Assembly: GCA_038373865.1 (NCBI GenBank) | Contig: JAXGGA010001077.1 | Coordinates: 62,001 to 126,000, forward strand | DNA length: 64,000 nucleotides | Reading direction: 5' to 3' | Source: Uloborus plumipes | Taxonomy: Eukaryota; Arthropoda; Arachnida; Araneae; Uloboridae | Part shown: in pieces, positions 1 to 12,085 of the stretch | How positions within the stretch are numbered: position 1 is the stretch's first letter | How the letters are laid out: every line of letters starts with the position of its first letter | Notes under the pieces: generated by a model | Told to the model about the DNA's origin: nothing | Seen by the model: only the letters and a program-made list of their open reading frames with translations | The model's database searches: none | Made by a program: the position numbers and the translations under genes

Positions 1-890
1 TCGATTTCTCTCAATCAATATCGATGAATTTTCTAGCACCGGAAAAAGAAAAACAGATTGCGTAATTGCTTTTTTTTAAAAACTTTTGTTTTACATTTTT
101 TTTCTCATTAAATAACGGAGCTATAACAAATCTCTATAAAGGCGCTTTTTTTAAGCTAAGAAATAAGAAATTTATATACATAAAAAAGGTCTAAAAAATC
201 GATACCACTCTTGGTCATTAAAATGGGATTAACATGGCGGAAAAAGGGTGGGAAAAAATAGCAGGGGGGTGGACCTCATTATTCTCCGTTTTGTACTTAA
301 CTTAGGGAGGCAAAATTTTTGTTCGTTTAATTTCATTTTCATTATTACTTTCTTTAAGGTGTATTTTTTACTACACTTCTCGTTTTCTTTTGGGAGATTT
401 TTCATAAAAACCGTTCTTAAATAAAACGGAGTGGAAAAAAATTCGAAATTCGTCATGAATTTGCCTGGTTCTTTACTCGCTCGAATTGCAGTTAATTAAG
501 GCTATAATGTCCACCGAATTTTTCGCAACCCTTAATGAAGCAGCAGGCTATTTTGGGACCTTAATGTTTTATTAGTCGCTGGAAACATTACTGTGTATTA
601 TTCTGTTTCATTAGCCATGAAATATGACGGCTGCAGAATTGATTGCCTAAAATATTTATGACAAAATAAAAGTCGGTAATTGAGAATTTTTATTTCATTG
701 TGATCGATGAAATTCTCTTGAATGTTTAAATTTTTAAATTGTTAGATGGTTGAATGAGTTTAGAGCGTTTGTTCTTTTACACAGTTAAAAGAAGAAAAAC
801 AAAAATCCGTGAAAGTACATGAAAATCATTTATGACGAGACTGACGTAAAATTACGAAGAATTTAAAATACTAATGATAGTTTTAGTAAA
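1..890. other. AT-rich DNA, no gene seen
   Basis: I see only AT-rich sequence with short A and T runs. The open frame on the minus strand at 229-456 is short, has no recognisable domain and is typical of chance frames here. Confidence 0.6.
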
Positions 891-932
891 CACACATACA
901 CACACACACACACACACAAAAAAAAAAAAAAA
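891..932. repeat. (CA)n microsatellite running into an A tract
   Basis: About 28 bases of CA dinucleotides with one interruption run directly into an uninterrupted A run. Length is likely to vary between individuals and between assemblies. Confidence 0.9.
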
Positions 933-1120
933 GAATCTTTAATAAATAAATAATATTTTCCCAAAGGAAAAAAAGGTGTTCAGGTACTGTTTGTCATAAG
1001 ATATTTGTCTTCGGGAAAGTGCTTTGGCTTCGCTTTTATACTTCACTTTACTCCTCGAGGGGCCCAAGTACCTGTTATTGTTGTAGCTTAACCTGATCCC
1101 CATCAAGGCTTTTTTTATTA

Positions 1121-1366
1121 AACAATTACAACATAAAGTTCCGCAAAAACATAAGACAATTACAACATAAAGTTACACAAAACCTGAGTCAATTACAATA
1201 TAAAGTTACACAAAAACATAAGACAATTGCAACATAAAAGTACAAAAAACTTAAGACAATTACAATATAAAGCTACACAAAAGCATAGGACAATTACAAC
1301 ACAAAGTTACACAAAAACCTAAGACAATTACAACATAAAGTACGCAAAAATATAAGACAGTTACAA
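1121..1366. repeat. 34-bp minisatellite, left part
   Basis: The core AATTACAACATAAAG recurs with starts near 1124, 1158, 1191, 1225, 1258, 1292, 1326 and 1359, so the period is 33-34 bp and about seven units are present. Units differ by point changes such as AATTGC for AATTAC. The array stops at a foreign insertion at about 1367 and resumes after it at 1546-1590 with diverged units. I see no coding potential in it. Confidence 0.85.
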
Positions 1367-1545
1367 CAGGCCCGTAATTTAGGGGGGGTCAGGGGGAGTC
1401 AATTGCCACCCCCTGACTTTGAGAAATCAATGTATTTACATGTAAGTGGGAGTGGTTTTTTATGATTTTCGATGAAATTGCATTGTGTTTTTCGACCCTA
1501 CCCTTTGCCCCCCCCCCCCCTGGAGAAACTTGAAATGGCCGCCCT
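1367..1545. mobile_element. short non-autonomous insertion inside the minisatellite
   Basis: A 179-bp segment with a different composition (G runs at its left, a run of 13 or so C at its right) interrupts the 34-bp minisatellite. Its ends read CAGGCCCGTAATTT and, on the other strand, TAGGGCGGCCATTTC, which look like loose inverted ends. It holds no coding frame. The C run near 1508-1520 will be hard to sequence. The superfamily is not clear; I call it mobile because it splits a repeat array and has its own ends. Confidence 0.55.
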
Positions 1546-1590
1546 ACAAAAACATAAAACAACTGCAACATATAATTACACAAAAACAAC
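1546..1590. repeat. 34-bp minisatellite, right remnant
   Basis: One to one and a half diverged units (CAAAAACATAAAACAACTGC and onward) continue the array that ends at 1366. This shows that the segment between was inserted later. Confidence 0.65.
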
Positions 1591-1941
1591 ACGGTAATAA
1601 TATGTTACACTTTGGTACAATTGATAACGCGTAGACAGGGTATAAAAAATGCTTGATAAAAAGAATCCGTGAGATGACACTGGGTGATATAACAAATAAA
1701 CAGACGGCCGTTCTAACAATGCCAAGGAATAAAACGAAATTAAATACACTATGACAGAAATTGCAAAATGTCACAATTATACAAGGTAACCTGCAGTGCA
1801 CCAAGGGAGAATACAAGTTAAATGGGGGGGGGGGGGATATAGTTAGGGCTTTACTTTTATACTTTTTGCTGTAGGATGTATGATTTCCCGTACTTGTCAC
1901 TACTTATGGTTTAACCGGTTGGATGGGGCCCTGAAGCTCTG

Positions 1942-2155
1942 TTTTTTTTTCTTTCAATCCAGACCAGAATCCAAGTAAACCCTAAACCAGTATTCCCAGA
2001 AGTATAGATTCCCTTTTCGGACTTTGTGACCAAGAGCATTTTTAACGTCCTAAAGCCACCAATAGTGAAGACGGTGGATCTTTGATGGGCTAGAATCGAA
2101 CACAGAACCTTCCGGTTGCGAGTCCAAACGCCTTACCGATCGGTCCACCACGGCC
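1942..2155 (-). mobile_element. tRNA-derived SINE with A tail
   Basis: Read on the minus strand the element starts GGCCGTGGTGGACC near 2155. A box A-like stretch (TGGACCGATCGGTAAGG) and a box B-like stretch (GGTTCTGTGTTCGATTC) follow about 45 bases apart, the spacing of an internal RNA polymerase III promoter. After the tRNA-like head comes an unrelated body of about 130 bases, then a run of nine A (nine T at 1942-1950 on the plus strand). This layout is the hallmark of a SINE rather than a working tRNA gene, because the arms do not fold into a full cloverleaf. Transcription would be by polymerase III; movement would need a partner LINE, which is not in the window. Confidence 0.65.
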
Positions 2156-4340
2156 TTCGCTTTAATGCTAAAACACATAACTATATGAGGTACCATTTAG
2201 CTAACAAATATGCATTTTAAAAATGTGGAGATAAGATTACTTTTACAATGCACGACATATCTCTGGAAATGACTATGTCATGCATGTGATTCTTCAGCCA
2301 ATTGGCGGAAATCAGCCAATTTGAGTGGCAAAACATAGTTTCCTCCTTCTATCTATCTGCCTTTAAAATCCCCCCCACCCATTCGCTCTAAAATTTTCAT
2401 TCCATTTAAAATTTCTACGATCTCTAGACGAAGATAATGGGAGACAACAGCCATCTATCTTTAAAAGGGGCATTCTTTGCTTGCTTGGTTTTAGTTAGAC
2501 ATTTCAATTTGAAAAAATAAAAGATTGCATAAAGTAAAACAGAGTTAGAGAGACCAAAATGGTAAAAGTTAAAAATAAAAAATTATAATATTTTTTTTTT
2601 TCTAAATGCATTTAATAGCACTTTGGCCATCGAACCAACCAGTCACAACATGTCAAATATTTTCAGCTAAATTGTTTTGAAAGTAATCACATGTTACATG
2701 ATGTATGCTATATCTAGCCAAGGCTACGAGCTGTAGATTCTAGGAATCGGAGTCGATAATTTCTCCTCCGACTCTGAAGCCCTCTCTATGACTACATCGG
2801 TTTCTTATTAAATTTCTCTCAAATCAGATGAAAAAAGTTCTTAAGGTCTGAATAATTATAATATGTAAAAACTTAAAAAAAAAAAAAAAAAAAAAAAGTA
2901 TTCCTATTTAGGTCAACGTGGAATCTTTATGCATGTATTATTTAGCGCCATTTCTAACAATTGCTATTGAAAGTTACCCAATCTGCACTATGCATTATTA
3001 TAATTTTTTTTATAATTGTTCTTAAAATTAGATGGTTTAATAAAAGCATAGCTCAACAATGACTGCGATCAACAATGAATTTCCAATTGAAGGCTCATTT
3101 ACATTTTAGAATGAAATTAATTTAATTGGAATAAAATAATAATCAATAGTTAACTAACTAGTTTGAAAATAGAATAGTGCATTGTCATCGAGTATGAGGA
3201 CGTATTTAAAATTCCGAAGAATCCGATCACATGAAGTGGGTGAAAATTGTGTAGCAAGATTTGAGCAAGATATGTAGAAAAATATATCGAAATTGTGATC
3301 TAACAGTAGAAATTCAAAAAAAAAACGAACAGAACAAAAACAAACAAATAAATACTTATAATATTAATATACGTTACGTTTTTTTAATCGATGCATTTGC
3401 AAATGGATTCAAGCAAAGAATTAATGGAACAATAGAAATTACCATAATTACAACAGAAAACATAAGATGATGAATTACGTTGAGGGATTATCTTTCTGAA
3501 CGAATCCGCTATCGTGTTTCTGTATATATTACTTATCGCTCAATAAAATTATTTTTAAAAACGTCTTAGACATTCCTAATAATAGCCTTCTGCACCAAAT
3601 ATACGCATTGGAAAAATTTAATAGCCAATAACAATTAAATACTAACATTTACTCTAATCACGAATTGTAAATACTTTTCCAAATGTTAATTTCTTTTGTA
3701 CCTTCCATAATAACAATCATTGCAACTTCATTATTCCATTCCGATAATACACTTAAGATGTAACTATTAGTGCGATTAAAAAGTAATTATTAGCAATGTT
3801 CGCGAAGTAATTGTCTCACAATTTAAAATGTGTAATTAAGAAAGAAGATTTCCTTCTAAATAACAACTTTTCCCAAATAATTGATCTATTTCAAGCCGTC
3901 CGGAATCCCTTTCTTTTCTTCTGAGAAGTGCTTTAATTGCATGGGCTAATTATTAGATTTCTCTTTGAGCTCATCAGCGGAGCTAGATTCAAAGTGTAAT
4001 GAGCTTTTGTATTTTTTGCAACATTTTACTTAAAACAATCTCAAAAGATAATTATTTTTTGGTTCCCAGGAAATGAATCATTAAGAAGATTGAAGTTGTT
4101 AAAATTTAGATTTTCTTTTCAAACTGACGCGCAGACTTGCTTAACATTCAAGGATTAAAATTTCTCTGTAAGACAACAAGTCGGCTTTTGAAATGGTTGG
4201 TTGGTTTAGTGTCACGGATTGACAGATTTAATAGGACCTAAGGTCCTATGTACAGCATCTGCGTTGCGAAGACAATTGAAGGGGCAAATGGATAAAGGTG
4301 ATATGTGAACTTTTTTTTTAAATTTGTAGAAAAAACATTC
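2156..4340. other. AT-rich DNA without a recognisable gene
   Basis: No convincing gene. A Helitron-like relic is listed separately at 3054-3122, and an A run of about 22 lies near 2875-2897. The plus-strand frame at 3261-3470 is lysine and asparagine rich, the composition expected of random AT-rich DNA. Confidence 0.55.
3054..3122 (+). repeat. relic sharing sequence with the Helitron-like end at 15.4 kb
   Basis: The stretch resembles 15368-15440: both contain an AACAATGAATT core followed by AAGGCTCAT and ACATTTTAG/CTCATTTTAG, then a GAAAT..GTTAA-type tail. The second copy leads into a recognisable Helitron-type end, but here that end is eroded. I treat this as an old, decayed copy of the same non-autonomous family. 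Confidence 0.45.
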
Positions 4341-4354
4341 AAAAAAAAAAAAAA

Positions 4355-4385
<31 letters not shown>

Positions 4386-4390
4386 AAAAA
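4341..4390. repeat. A-run and (AAAT)n microsatellite
   Basis: An A run passes into about eight AAAT units. It is simple sequence with no coding content. Confidence 0.9.
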
Positions 4391-4580
4391 TGTTGTGTTA
4401 TTTTTTTTAATGGATTTTTCTCAACGGATAAAACGAGGTCATATTCTTAGTTACCAACCATTTCTGTGACTAAGGGGACATGACACTGATGGAATTATCA
4501 CCTTCATCCATGGTAAAAAGGAAGTTTTAAAAATTCTTACATATTACCGTTATCCACCTGCCCCACTTGTTTTCTTTGTA

Positions 4581-5080
4581 CAGTGGTGGACAAAATTATA
4601 GACTCGAGATTTTTTGATTTTGTGCTAATTATAGCTTTAGTCAATTTATGATAAGTTGTACTACTTTTGAAACAATTTTGTCAATTATTCATCTTTATTT
4701 TAGTGAAAAAAGTCACCCCTCACTGAAGTGTCTTGTCCTGAGTCTTGTTGATGTACTGCTGAGGGTTTTATTGGTACTGATTTTTGGAATTTGGTATTTG
4801 ATTCCGATTTTTCTGTCATTTAGTTTTGCCTTAGCCACTGAATTGATTATAGCTGAGAGTAACATGAGTAACTTTGTTGGTGTTTCATTATTTTGCTTAT
4901 TTGCCAAGGAATCCGCAACTCTTTTTCAGTAACACCAACTACATAATTGCTATTTTTTTCATCGTTTCGGCAACAACTAAAAAACATCTACGTCACTTCT
5001 GTCGTACCAAAATAATTGTGAATCAGAATTTCAAAGCTCTCGCATCAAAAGTCTCACTTAAATAAAATAATGTTTGGAAC
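4581..5080. mobile_element. Tc1-like element remnant with one terminal end
   Basis: TA followed by CAGTGGTGGACAAAATTATA at 4579-4600 is the type of terminal inverted repeat found on Tc1/mariner elements, where TA is the target duplication. I could not find the matching inverted end downstream, so the right boundary is a guess and the element is probably truncated. Frames on both strands through 4648-4932 give no transposase motif that I recognise. Confidence 0.4.
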
Positions 5081-8000
5081 TTGCCTCATCATTTAGTTGA
5101 ACTAGACAAAGCTCATTGTTCAATGTGTTTTTTATAGACGCAAAATATATTTTTTGTGAATCTTCATTGCTAGATCTGAATTTTTCTTGAGACCTTACCT
5201 ACCTCTAAACTACGGGCTGAATGTTTTGGCTACCCGATGTGATTGTTGCACACAAAGTAGTAGATATGGAATATGGGAATTTAGTTTTGTCGAATCCCCA
5301 AGTATTCTTTGGCCATCACAATACGAATTCTACTAAACGTATTACGCATTTTTCGAAAAGTAGGAAAAAGTGTTTTTCGAGAAGAAAAGAGGAAAAAAGA
5401 AGAAAAAAAAGAAGTACATTTAATGTTCGCGTTGGCAACAGAATAAATAACTTGCAAGACGGGAAAGGGGAAACAGGGAAAAGAGAAAAAAAATCTAAAA
5501 GAGTAGCAAAACATGATGGAAAATAAATATATACCGAAAAAGTATTTCTTCTGAGATATTACATTTTGTGTTTAAGAATTGCTTTCTGAAAAGATATTTT
5601 GTTGCTTTGCAGGAGAAGGAAAAAGCGTCGCGCAAAACGGGGAAGAAAAAAAGAATTTTTATTATTATACTCAAAATGTGGGCAAGCATGTATTTTGTCT
5701 TCATTTCCCTTGTTGCCATGGTTACAAGCCCGAAGAGTGCATATCCAATCAGAATGGGTTTAAACGAGGGGGCGAGCAAATAATACTTTTTTAAAACCAC
5801 CGTCTATTTTAAGCCTTTTAATCAAGTTTTGCTTCCTTGATATACTATTAAAGTTAGAAGCATTTGCGAATCTTTCATTAATTATTGAGAAAAGCACGGA
5901 GGCAAGCTCGTAATGAATGATTTGTCTTTCTTATTGAATTTTCCGTTTTCTATTAAAGTGGGAAACTGAATAATCTTTTTTATTTTTTAAATTGAAAAGA
6001 AACACTGTCTATAGAAATAATGTACACTAATATGGTAATGTGTACTAAAACTAGGCTCTGCAGGCTTACTTATAACGGAGGTGGTTTTACTAGAAATTTA
6101 ACGGGACACATTTTTACTTTCATTTTTTGATACGTGTTTGGGCTATATATGACAGTAAAATGGAAAAAGGCAAACTTTGCATAAATGCAATTTTCATAAG
6201 ATATTAGTGAAAATAATTCCTTCTTTTTATTAATCTTAAGTATTTCTTTCTTCTTAGCTCATTCTGTATCCATGAACATCATAAAAATATTCTGCGATAA
6301 TCAGAATGAATAAATAAACTGAGTGTTTTAAAAAAGTAGGACGAAAAAAAAAACCCCACGGGATATGTTTATTGCTTTTCCTTGAAAACAATCTGACATT
6401 TCTATATCTTTGCTTAATTTCTTTGCCTATGCTCAAAACTAACAAATTATTGTAATAAATTCGGCGTTTCATAATTTGTATAAGTAAATAATATTTGCAT
6501 TGAAAAAATACTTTAGTATATAGAATATAATTTTGATAAAACAGTAAAATTAACAATGATTGTAGTTTTGAAAGGTATCTTATTTATTCTGTGTTTTGAA
6601 GTTCTATTTCACATAAAGTAATGAAATTCAGCCAAAACTCTCCAAATAAATGACTAAAGAGCTCCAACACACACATAGTTCAACTGCAGTCCATTCCGTG
6701 ATGACAACTATTGCAAAAATATTTTTTTATACTACTTTTATTAGAACGGTTTGGTATTTTAGTCGTTTTACTCGGAAACTTTATCTGAGTCGAATGCAAC
6801 GTTTTTTCCATTTTAAATCTGTTCACTTTTTTTGCAATAAATGGAATTAGAAAACTCTTGTCATTTTGTCATAACACATAAATGTTGAGTATTTTAACCC
6901 AATGCGAGAAAAAATGTTCTAATTAGCAGGTTCTTGTCGTTACTTCTATACCTTAAAAGTACTTATCAGTTTAAGGAACGAATCTTTAGAATTTTATTCC
7001 TTTATTTCTTCAATTTTCATAATTTTCCAAAATTTCGTTTTGTAGTACTTGCAAAAGCTAGGTTGATGAAAATATCATTCCATCACGAAGCAAAAAGTAG
7101 TTAAAATTGGAAAAATAAAACACTAAAATTGATACATCTGTTTTGTTTTTCATATTTTAATTATTGACTGTAAAATTCAAATAAAAAATGCTAGTTTAAA
7201 TGAAAAAAGTTGCACGGTAATTACTGTAACTTTGATTTCCATCAAAAATCACACGAAGCAGCCTTTTCATTAAAAATGGGTTAACGTCGTTCTCCCCTGT
7301 TTTCATCAGCCTGCCTTTTGCCCATTATACTATAGATGAATTTAGCACTCAACGTCTTGGTTTTTAGCTTGGTATCTATTGTGCGTGAAGTAATAAAAAC
7401 CAAGAAATCTAAAATACTTATGTAAATTCGAAACGTTCAATAGTCTGGATCCTTACGTTTTGAGCTGATTCAATGTCAGACTTTTGGGGTTGTGCCGTTT
7501 AGCGCGTTCCTGTAAAGCTGTTACCTTACACAAGATTTTAATTTTTGGACTAAAATCCATGGATTGGAAAGCTGTAAAAACGATTAAAATCGACGTTTTT
7601 CATTATGCGATTCATGTCCCCATTTGAGTTTTTTTTTTTTTGGCAGAACTGAGATTTTATGTATTTCACCTATGAGTGATTATATATTTTCAACATTATT
7701 AACTGTTTTACTTCTAAATTCTGTCGTACTCAATTTATAAAATAGCTAAATTTTCAGAAACACACATACACAGATACACAAAATAAATAATTAAAGTAAA
7801 ATAAATAAACTTAATGAAGGAAATGTTACATTATCAGTAATCACTGGAGCTAATTACTACGGTTTAGTATATTGAAAAAATGTTATACGAAGCGGGTTAT
7901 TCTTTAAACTGATATTTTATTAAGAGTGTTCTACGGTAGTGCCTACACTTGGTAGTAGATACACTTGGTTTAACTATATGTTTACTTTCTCCTTTAGCAA

Positions 8001-8510
8001 AAATAGTAAACGGTTTAGACCGATGGAGATACTTACATAAAAATTTTCAATTAAGAAATTGAAAATGTTGAATGTCACCAACTACGAATTTTTTAATTTA
8101 CAATAGCGATTAATAAATAAAAAATCACCAAAATAAAATTAAAAAAAAAACACATGCCACTTGGCGCACTTTTAACGAAACATACCTTCAAATCATATAC
8201 AATGAAACTTTTGACTACTTTCGCTGCAATAATTAAGTAGTATAATTACAATGTGAGCTAAAGCTTAAGACTAAAACAAAATTATAGTGGCCAAATAACC
8301 CAAAAAGTTAGTGGCAACTTTGGCTTTGTTGGTACCCACTTTGAACTAAAAATTCCAAAATCGTAATCCCACATCACTTCATTCTGCACGCATTAATATT
8401 ACACTATGTACTTGAATATGTATTACTGTATACAAAAGAAAAATATTTACAAAGAAATTCTTTTTTTCTAAAAAGAAAATTATTCATTTTAAAATCCAAA
8501 TTATTATATA
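5081..8510. other. AT-rich DNA without a recognisable gene
   Basis: The frames near 5221-5526 and 5495-5800 overlap on opposite strands and look like chance openings; the former is lysine/arginine rich because of A/G-rich sequence. No domain, splice context, RNA gene or clear mobile-element end was seen in this 3.4-kb stretch. Confidence 0.5.
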
Positions 8511-9427
8511 GGGTGTTTATTTTAGAGGTATAGATTTTTAAGTTAGCAACACTTTTTCAAATGGCGGACATTTTGTCAGCTGTAAAGTGATTTGTATTTC
8601 GTTTGATTTGGCATTTCAACATGAATAGACTGACGCCTGAACAACGCTTCCAAATTGTGCAAATTTATTATGAAAACAAGATTGCCGTTGATCCCGATTT
8701 TTGTAAGCGAATTTTGTTTAGCGATAAAGCTCACTTTTGGTTGAATGGATTTGTCAATAAGCAAAAGTGCCGTATTTAGAGTGATGATAATCCTCAAGTG
8801 GATGTTGAGACACCGTTACATCCAGAAAATCTGACTGTTTTGTGTGCCTTATGGGCTGGTGGCATAATTGGTCCGTACTTCTTTAGTAACGATGCTGGCC
8901 AGAACATTACAGTCAATGGTGACCACTATAGAGCCACGATTACTGACTTTTTCGTTCATCAGTTGAACAATAATGATGTGCAGGAACTGTGGTCACAGCA
9001 ATATGGTGCAACAGCTCGTGCCACAATTGATTTATTAAAGGATACGTTTGGTAACCGAATATTTTCACGTTTTGGGCGCGTGAATAGGCCTCCAAGATCG
9101 TGCGATTTAACGCCGCTTCGCTATTTTCTGTGGGGATATGTGAAGTCGCTAGTCTACGCCGATAAGCATACAACGATTGACCACTTGGAGGACAACATTC
9201 GCCGCGTTATTGCTGATATACGACCACAAATGTTGGGAAAAGTAATCGAAAATTGGACCTCTAGATTAGACTACGTCCGAGCTAGCCGTGGCGGTCATAT
9301 GCCAGAATTCATATTTAAATTATAATGCCAGAAAAGTATCTTTCGAATAAAATAAATTTCATGTCAATTTTAAAAAAATATCTCTGTTTTATTCAATTTC
9401 AAAGTTTTATACCCCTAAAAAAAACCC
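8511..9427 (+). mobile_element. mariner-type DNA transposon, internally deleted
   Basis: The left end GGGTGTTTATTTTAGAGG.. is matched by an inverted right end that reads GGGTTTTTTTTAGGGG.. on the minus strand, each followed by TATA, giving imperfect terminal repeats of about 25 bp around a 0.9-kb unit. A transposase relic fills the interior. TA lies just outside the left end, but the right flank is TTTA, so the target duplication is not clean. An intact member would be expected to be roughly 400-500 bp longer, because the transposase lacks most of its N-terminal DNA-binding part. The element cannot move by itself. Confidence 0.8.
8621..9325 (+). pseudogene. mariner-family transposase relic
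   Basis: Reading from ATG at 8621 one frame gives a recognisable mariner-type start (MNRLTPEQRFQIVQIYYENK), then jumps directly to the catalytic region (DPDFCKRILFSDKAHFWLNG). Most of the paired helix-turn-helix domain is therefore missing by an internal deletion near 8680. A TAG stop follows at 8777-8779 and the same frame stays open from 8780 to 9325. The first catalytic aspartate is present in FSDKAHF. The second is replaced by tyrosine in WSQQYGATARA, where about three residues also seem lost. The third is replaced by arginine in PPRSCDLTPLRYFLWGYVK. The spacing expected for intact relatives is close to the DD41D (rosa-like) type, which is my inference. With two of three metal-binding residues gone it cannot be catalytic. 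Confidence 0.88.
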
Positions 9428-9431
9428 TTTA

Positions 9432-10064
9432 CATTATTCAACTGAAACAAAAACTAAATGCACCTACATACTTGAAGTTAAAAAACATTTCATTTAATGT
9501 GCTGATTTATCAAAATTTGGTCATCGTTGACTATTCTTCCAACAAAGTTTCATTGCATTTTCTAGATGGAAACTATGTATTTAGATGTTTTGTATAGCAG
9601 ATGGGCCATTTTCTGTCCAAGTTAACATTGACAGCCAGTGAGGATGCTAATGGCCATTTTCTTTTCATAATCGGCTCGATACAGCGGCCGTTCATATTTT
9701 TGTTCAGAAAAAAAAGTAGATCGCCAACAAAAATCCTGTAGTCACCTAAAAATAATTTTTAATCGGCACCAGCGAATGGCGACCGCTAGTCTCGACCTTT
9801 AGTGTTAGCATATATGACTGATTTTACACCTGACAAAAGCGATCAACTTAGTCAGGTGGTCAACTTACAAGGGCGGTTAAAGAGATTACCAAACGTTCAA
9901 TGCTGTCATTCAGTTGAGTTATCTCTATCCAGAGCAACGAGCGTTGATGCTTTATTTCGGTGGATGTTGTCCATTCGGCACGAAAGCAATCGCTCAATGT
10001 ACTTTTACAGTGTATGATACTGCAATAGCAACATTATTAATAGTGGTATGTTTATAATTAGTGG
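9432..10064. other. spacer, no gene assigned
   Basis: A plus-strand frame at 9802-10017 has mixed composition but no domain that I recognise. The GC-richer part near 9640-9790 may be an old repeat, which I cannot classify. Confidence 0.4.
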
Positions 10065-10379
10065 CACTTCAAAAAATAAACAGTTGCTTTTGCAGTATAA
10101 TACTGGCAGCAAAGGTTCCAGTTTAAAACTGTAAAATGCACAATAATAAACTGTAAAATTAACAATTTTACAATTCATTACTGTAAAGCAACACCTTTAC
10201 AGTTTTATAGTGTAAAACTAGCAATTTTACAGTTTATTACTGTAAAACTAGCAATTTTACAGCTTATTACTGTAAAGCTAGCAATTTCATAGTTTATTAC
10301 TGTTAAAATTAGCTATTTTTAGTTTTTTACTAAAAAATTAGCTGTATTATACTGTAAAAATAACATCTATTTTTTAATG
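10065..10379 (-). mobile_element. MITE family 1, copy 1 (inverted)
   Basis: This copy is the reverse complement, with divergence, of the copy at 10475-10843. It carries the same internal ACTGTAAAA / TTTTACAG repeats, CTGGCAGC near one end and TACAGTATAAT motifs near both. The right end has TA at 10380-10381; the left TA has been lost. No protein is encoded. Confidence 0.7.
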
Positions 10380-10474
10380 TACGTTTTAGGGAACAAAAAT
10401 ATTTCTGACCAAGATTTATGTCTGCTCATTTGTCTCGAAAGTAGGGAGCATCGTAAATATCAATGGTAAAAGTA

Positions 10475-10843
10475 CACTGTAAAAAATGAATGTTGATTTT
10501 ACAGTATCATACAGCTAATTTTATAGCAATAAACTGTAAAAATTGCTAATTTTACAGTAACATACAGTAAAATTGTTACTTTTATAGTACTAAACTGTGA
10601 AATTACTAATTTTACAGTAATAAACGGTAAAATTGCTAATTCAACAGTTTATTACCGTAGATTTTACAGTTTTGAGCTCTGCTATCAGTTTTATACTGTT
10701 GTTTTTACGGTATTTCTAACTTCACACTAAGAAACTGTAAAATTGCGAGTTTTACAGTTTATTGCTGTGCATTTTGCAGTTTTAAATTGGAACCTTGGCT
10801 GCCAGAATTATACTGTCAAAACAACAAGTTATTTTTTGCAGTG
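10475..10843 (+). mobile_element. MITE family 1, copy 2, with TA duplication
   Basis: The ends are CACTGTAAAAAATGAATG at the left and, on the other strand, CACTGCAAAAAATAACTT at the right. TA sits at 10473-10474 and again at 10844-10845. TA duplication plus CACTG ends suggests mobilisation by a Tc1/mariner-type transposase. The interior is a chain of alternating AAACTGTAAAATT and AATTTTACAGT motifs, so it can form many small hairpins. It is the best preserved of three copies in the window. Confidence 0.8.
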
Positions 10844-10845
10844 TA

Positions 10846-12085
10846 TCGTCCTTTTCAGGGTCAGACTTCTATGGTGAGTGAATTAAGTTCTTTCAAAAGT
10901 GAGAAGGAGTACGTTTTTTTAGTATACGTTCTCAGAGTACGGGATTGGCGACGCCCCTTTATGGAAGGAGAGATCTGCTGAAGAGAAACAAGAGAAAGGG
11001 AAGATGTACTGATGATGATAACACGAGTCAAATGACCATGACATGGTTTCAAAGGCTTTGAAAAGGTTAATTTACTATTAAACTTATCGAAACGTTTATC
11101 TTTAGAAGAAAACAATATTTCAAAGTTTCAGTTTGTTCTGGAAAAGTCTATGTTGTTTCTTAAGGGGTCACAGGTCCTTAAAAATGACCAAAAAAATGTT
11201 TATTGCTTATTTCAAAAGTAAAAGTTATTTTAAGCACTCGGAAAAAAATAGCATTGCTCTAGCTAAATTATTTAAAAAGTTATAAGTGACTTTAGAGCAT
11301 GCATGCTATGTGTTTTAATGGAAAAGCAAAACTTTAAAGTGCTTTTTCTCGATGATCAGTTTTTAGTGTTTCCATGCTACTGGAAATGCTAAGGATTTTT
11401 TTCTATTGAAGATACAACTTTAAAGCTATATTTTTTACAATCAAGATAATAAATTTAACAAAACTGTGCTTTAAATAAGCATTTCATAAATTACTACAAT
11501 TTTTAGAGCGTGTTAAACTTCGAAAAACAAAATTTTCTCAGAATTCTCTACATAAAGGTCACAAAATTTTCAAATCAAAGTAGAAGAAAATGAGTGCACA
11601 GATTTTTACAGGTTCATTTTTTCCTGCATTAAAAAATAGTTCGTCATTAGTAAAAAACATGCGCATGCAGCAATTTTGCAATTTCTGTATCTTAACAAAG
11701 GGCTTAACGTTGATTGTCTTTTTTGAGGTAAACTGGTTCAAAAAATTAATATCAAAGGATGAAAGTGAACATTTCATACTTTTGAGGTCTTGGAGAATAA
11801 AACTTTGCTAAATGAAGGAGTTATTTTTCTCTGTACTATGGCTATGTGATTCCGAATCGTCAATGCGCCTCCGAACTTCGTGAAAGTTAACTAATGATTC
11901 CCGGACGAACTATATTTGGAAAATGCGTTAAACTTTATTGTTATATACCTACATCCATTCGCATAATGATTGTCATTTAAGGAGATCAAAAGAGGGTAGT
12001 TGAATGTTTGACATGTAGAATGCAACGTGTTCATGCATGTATGTACGCATTTTTTTTAGTAATACGTATTGCGTTCATATTTTTG
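10846..12085. other. AT-rich DNA without a recognisable gene
   Basis: The overlapping opposite-strand frames at 11559-11811 are mutual shadows without a domain. Nothing else is supported. Confidence 0.45.

Noticed and set aside
4648..4932. 94-residue frame with apparent membrane segments
   Set aside because: It lies inside a Tc1-like remnant and is overlapped by a frame on the other strand; T-rich DNA explains the hydrophobicity.
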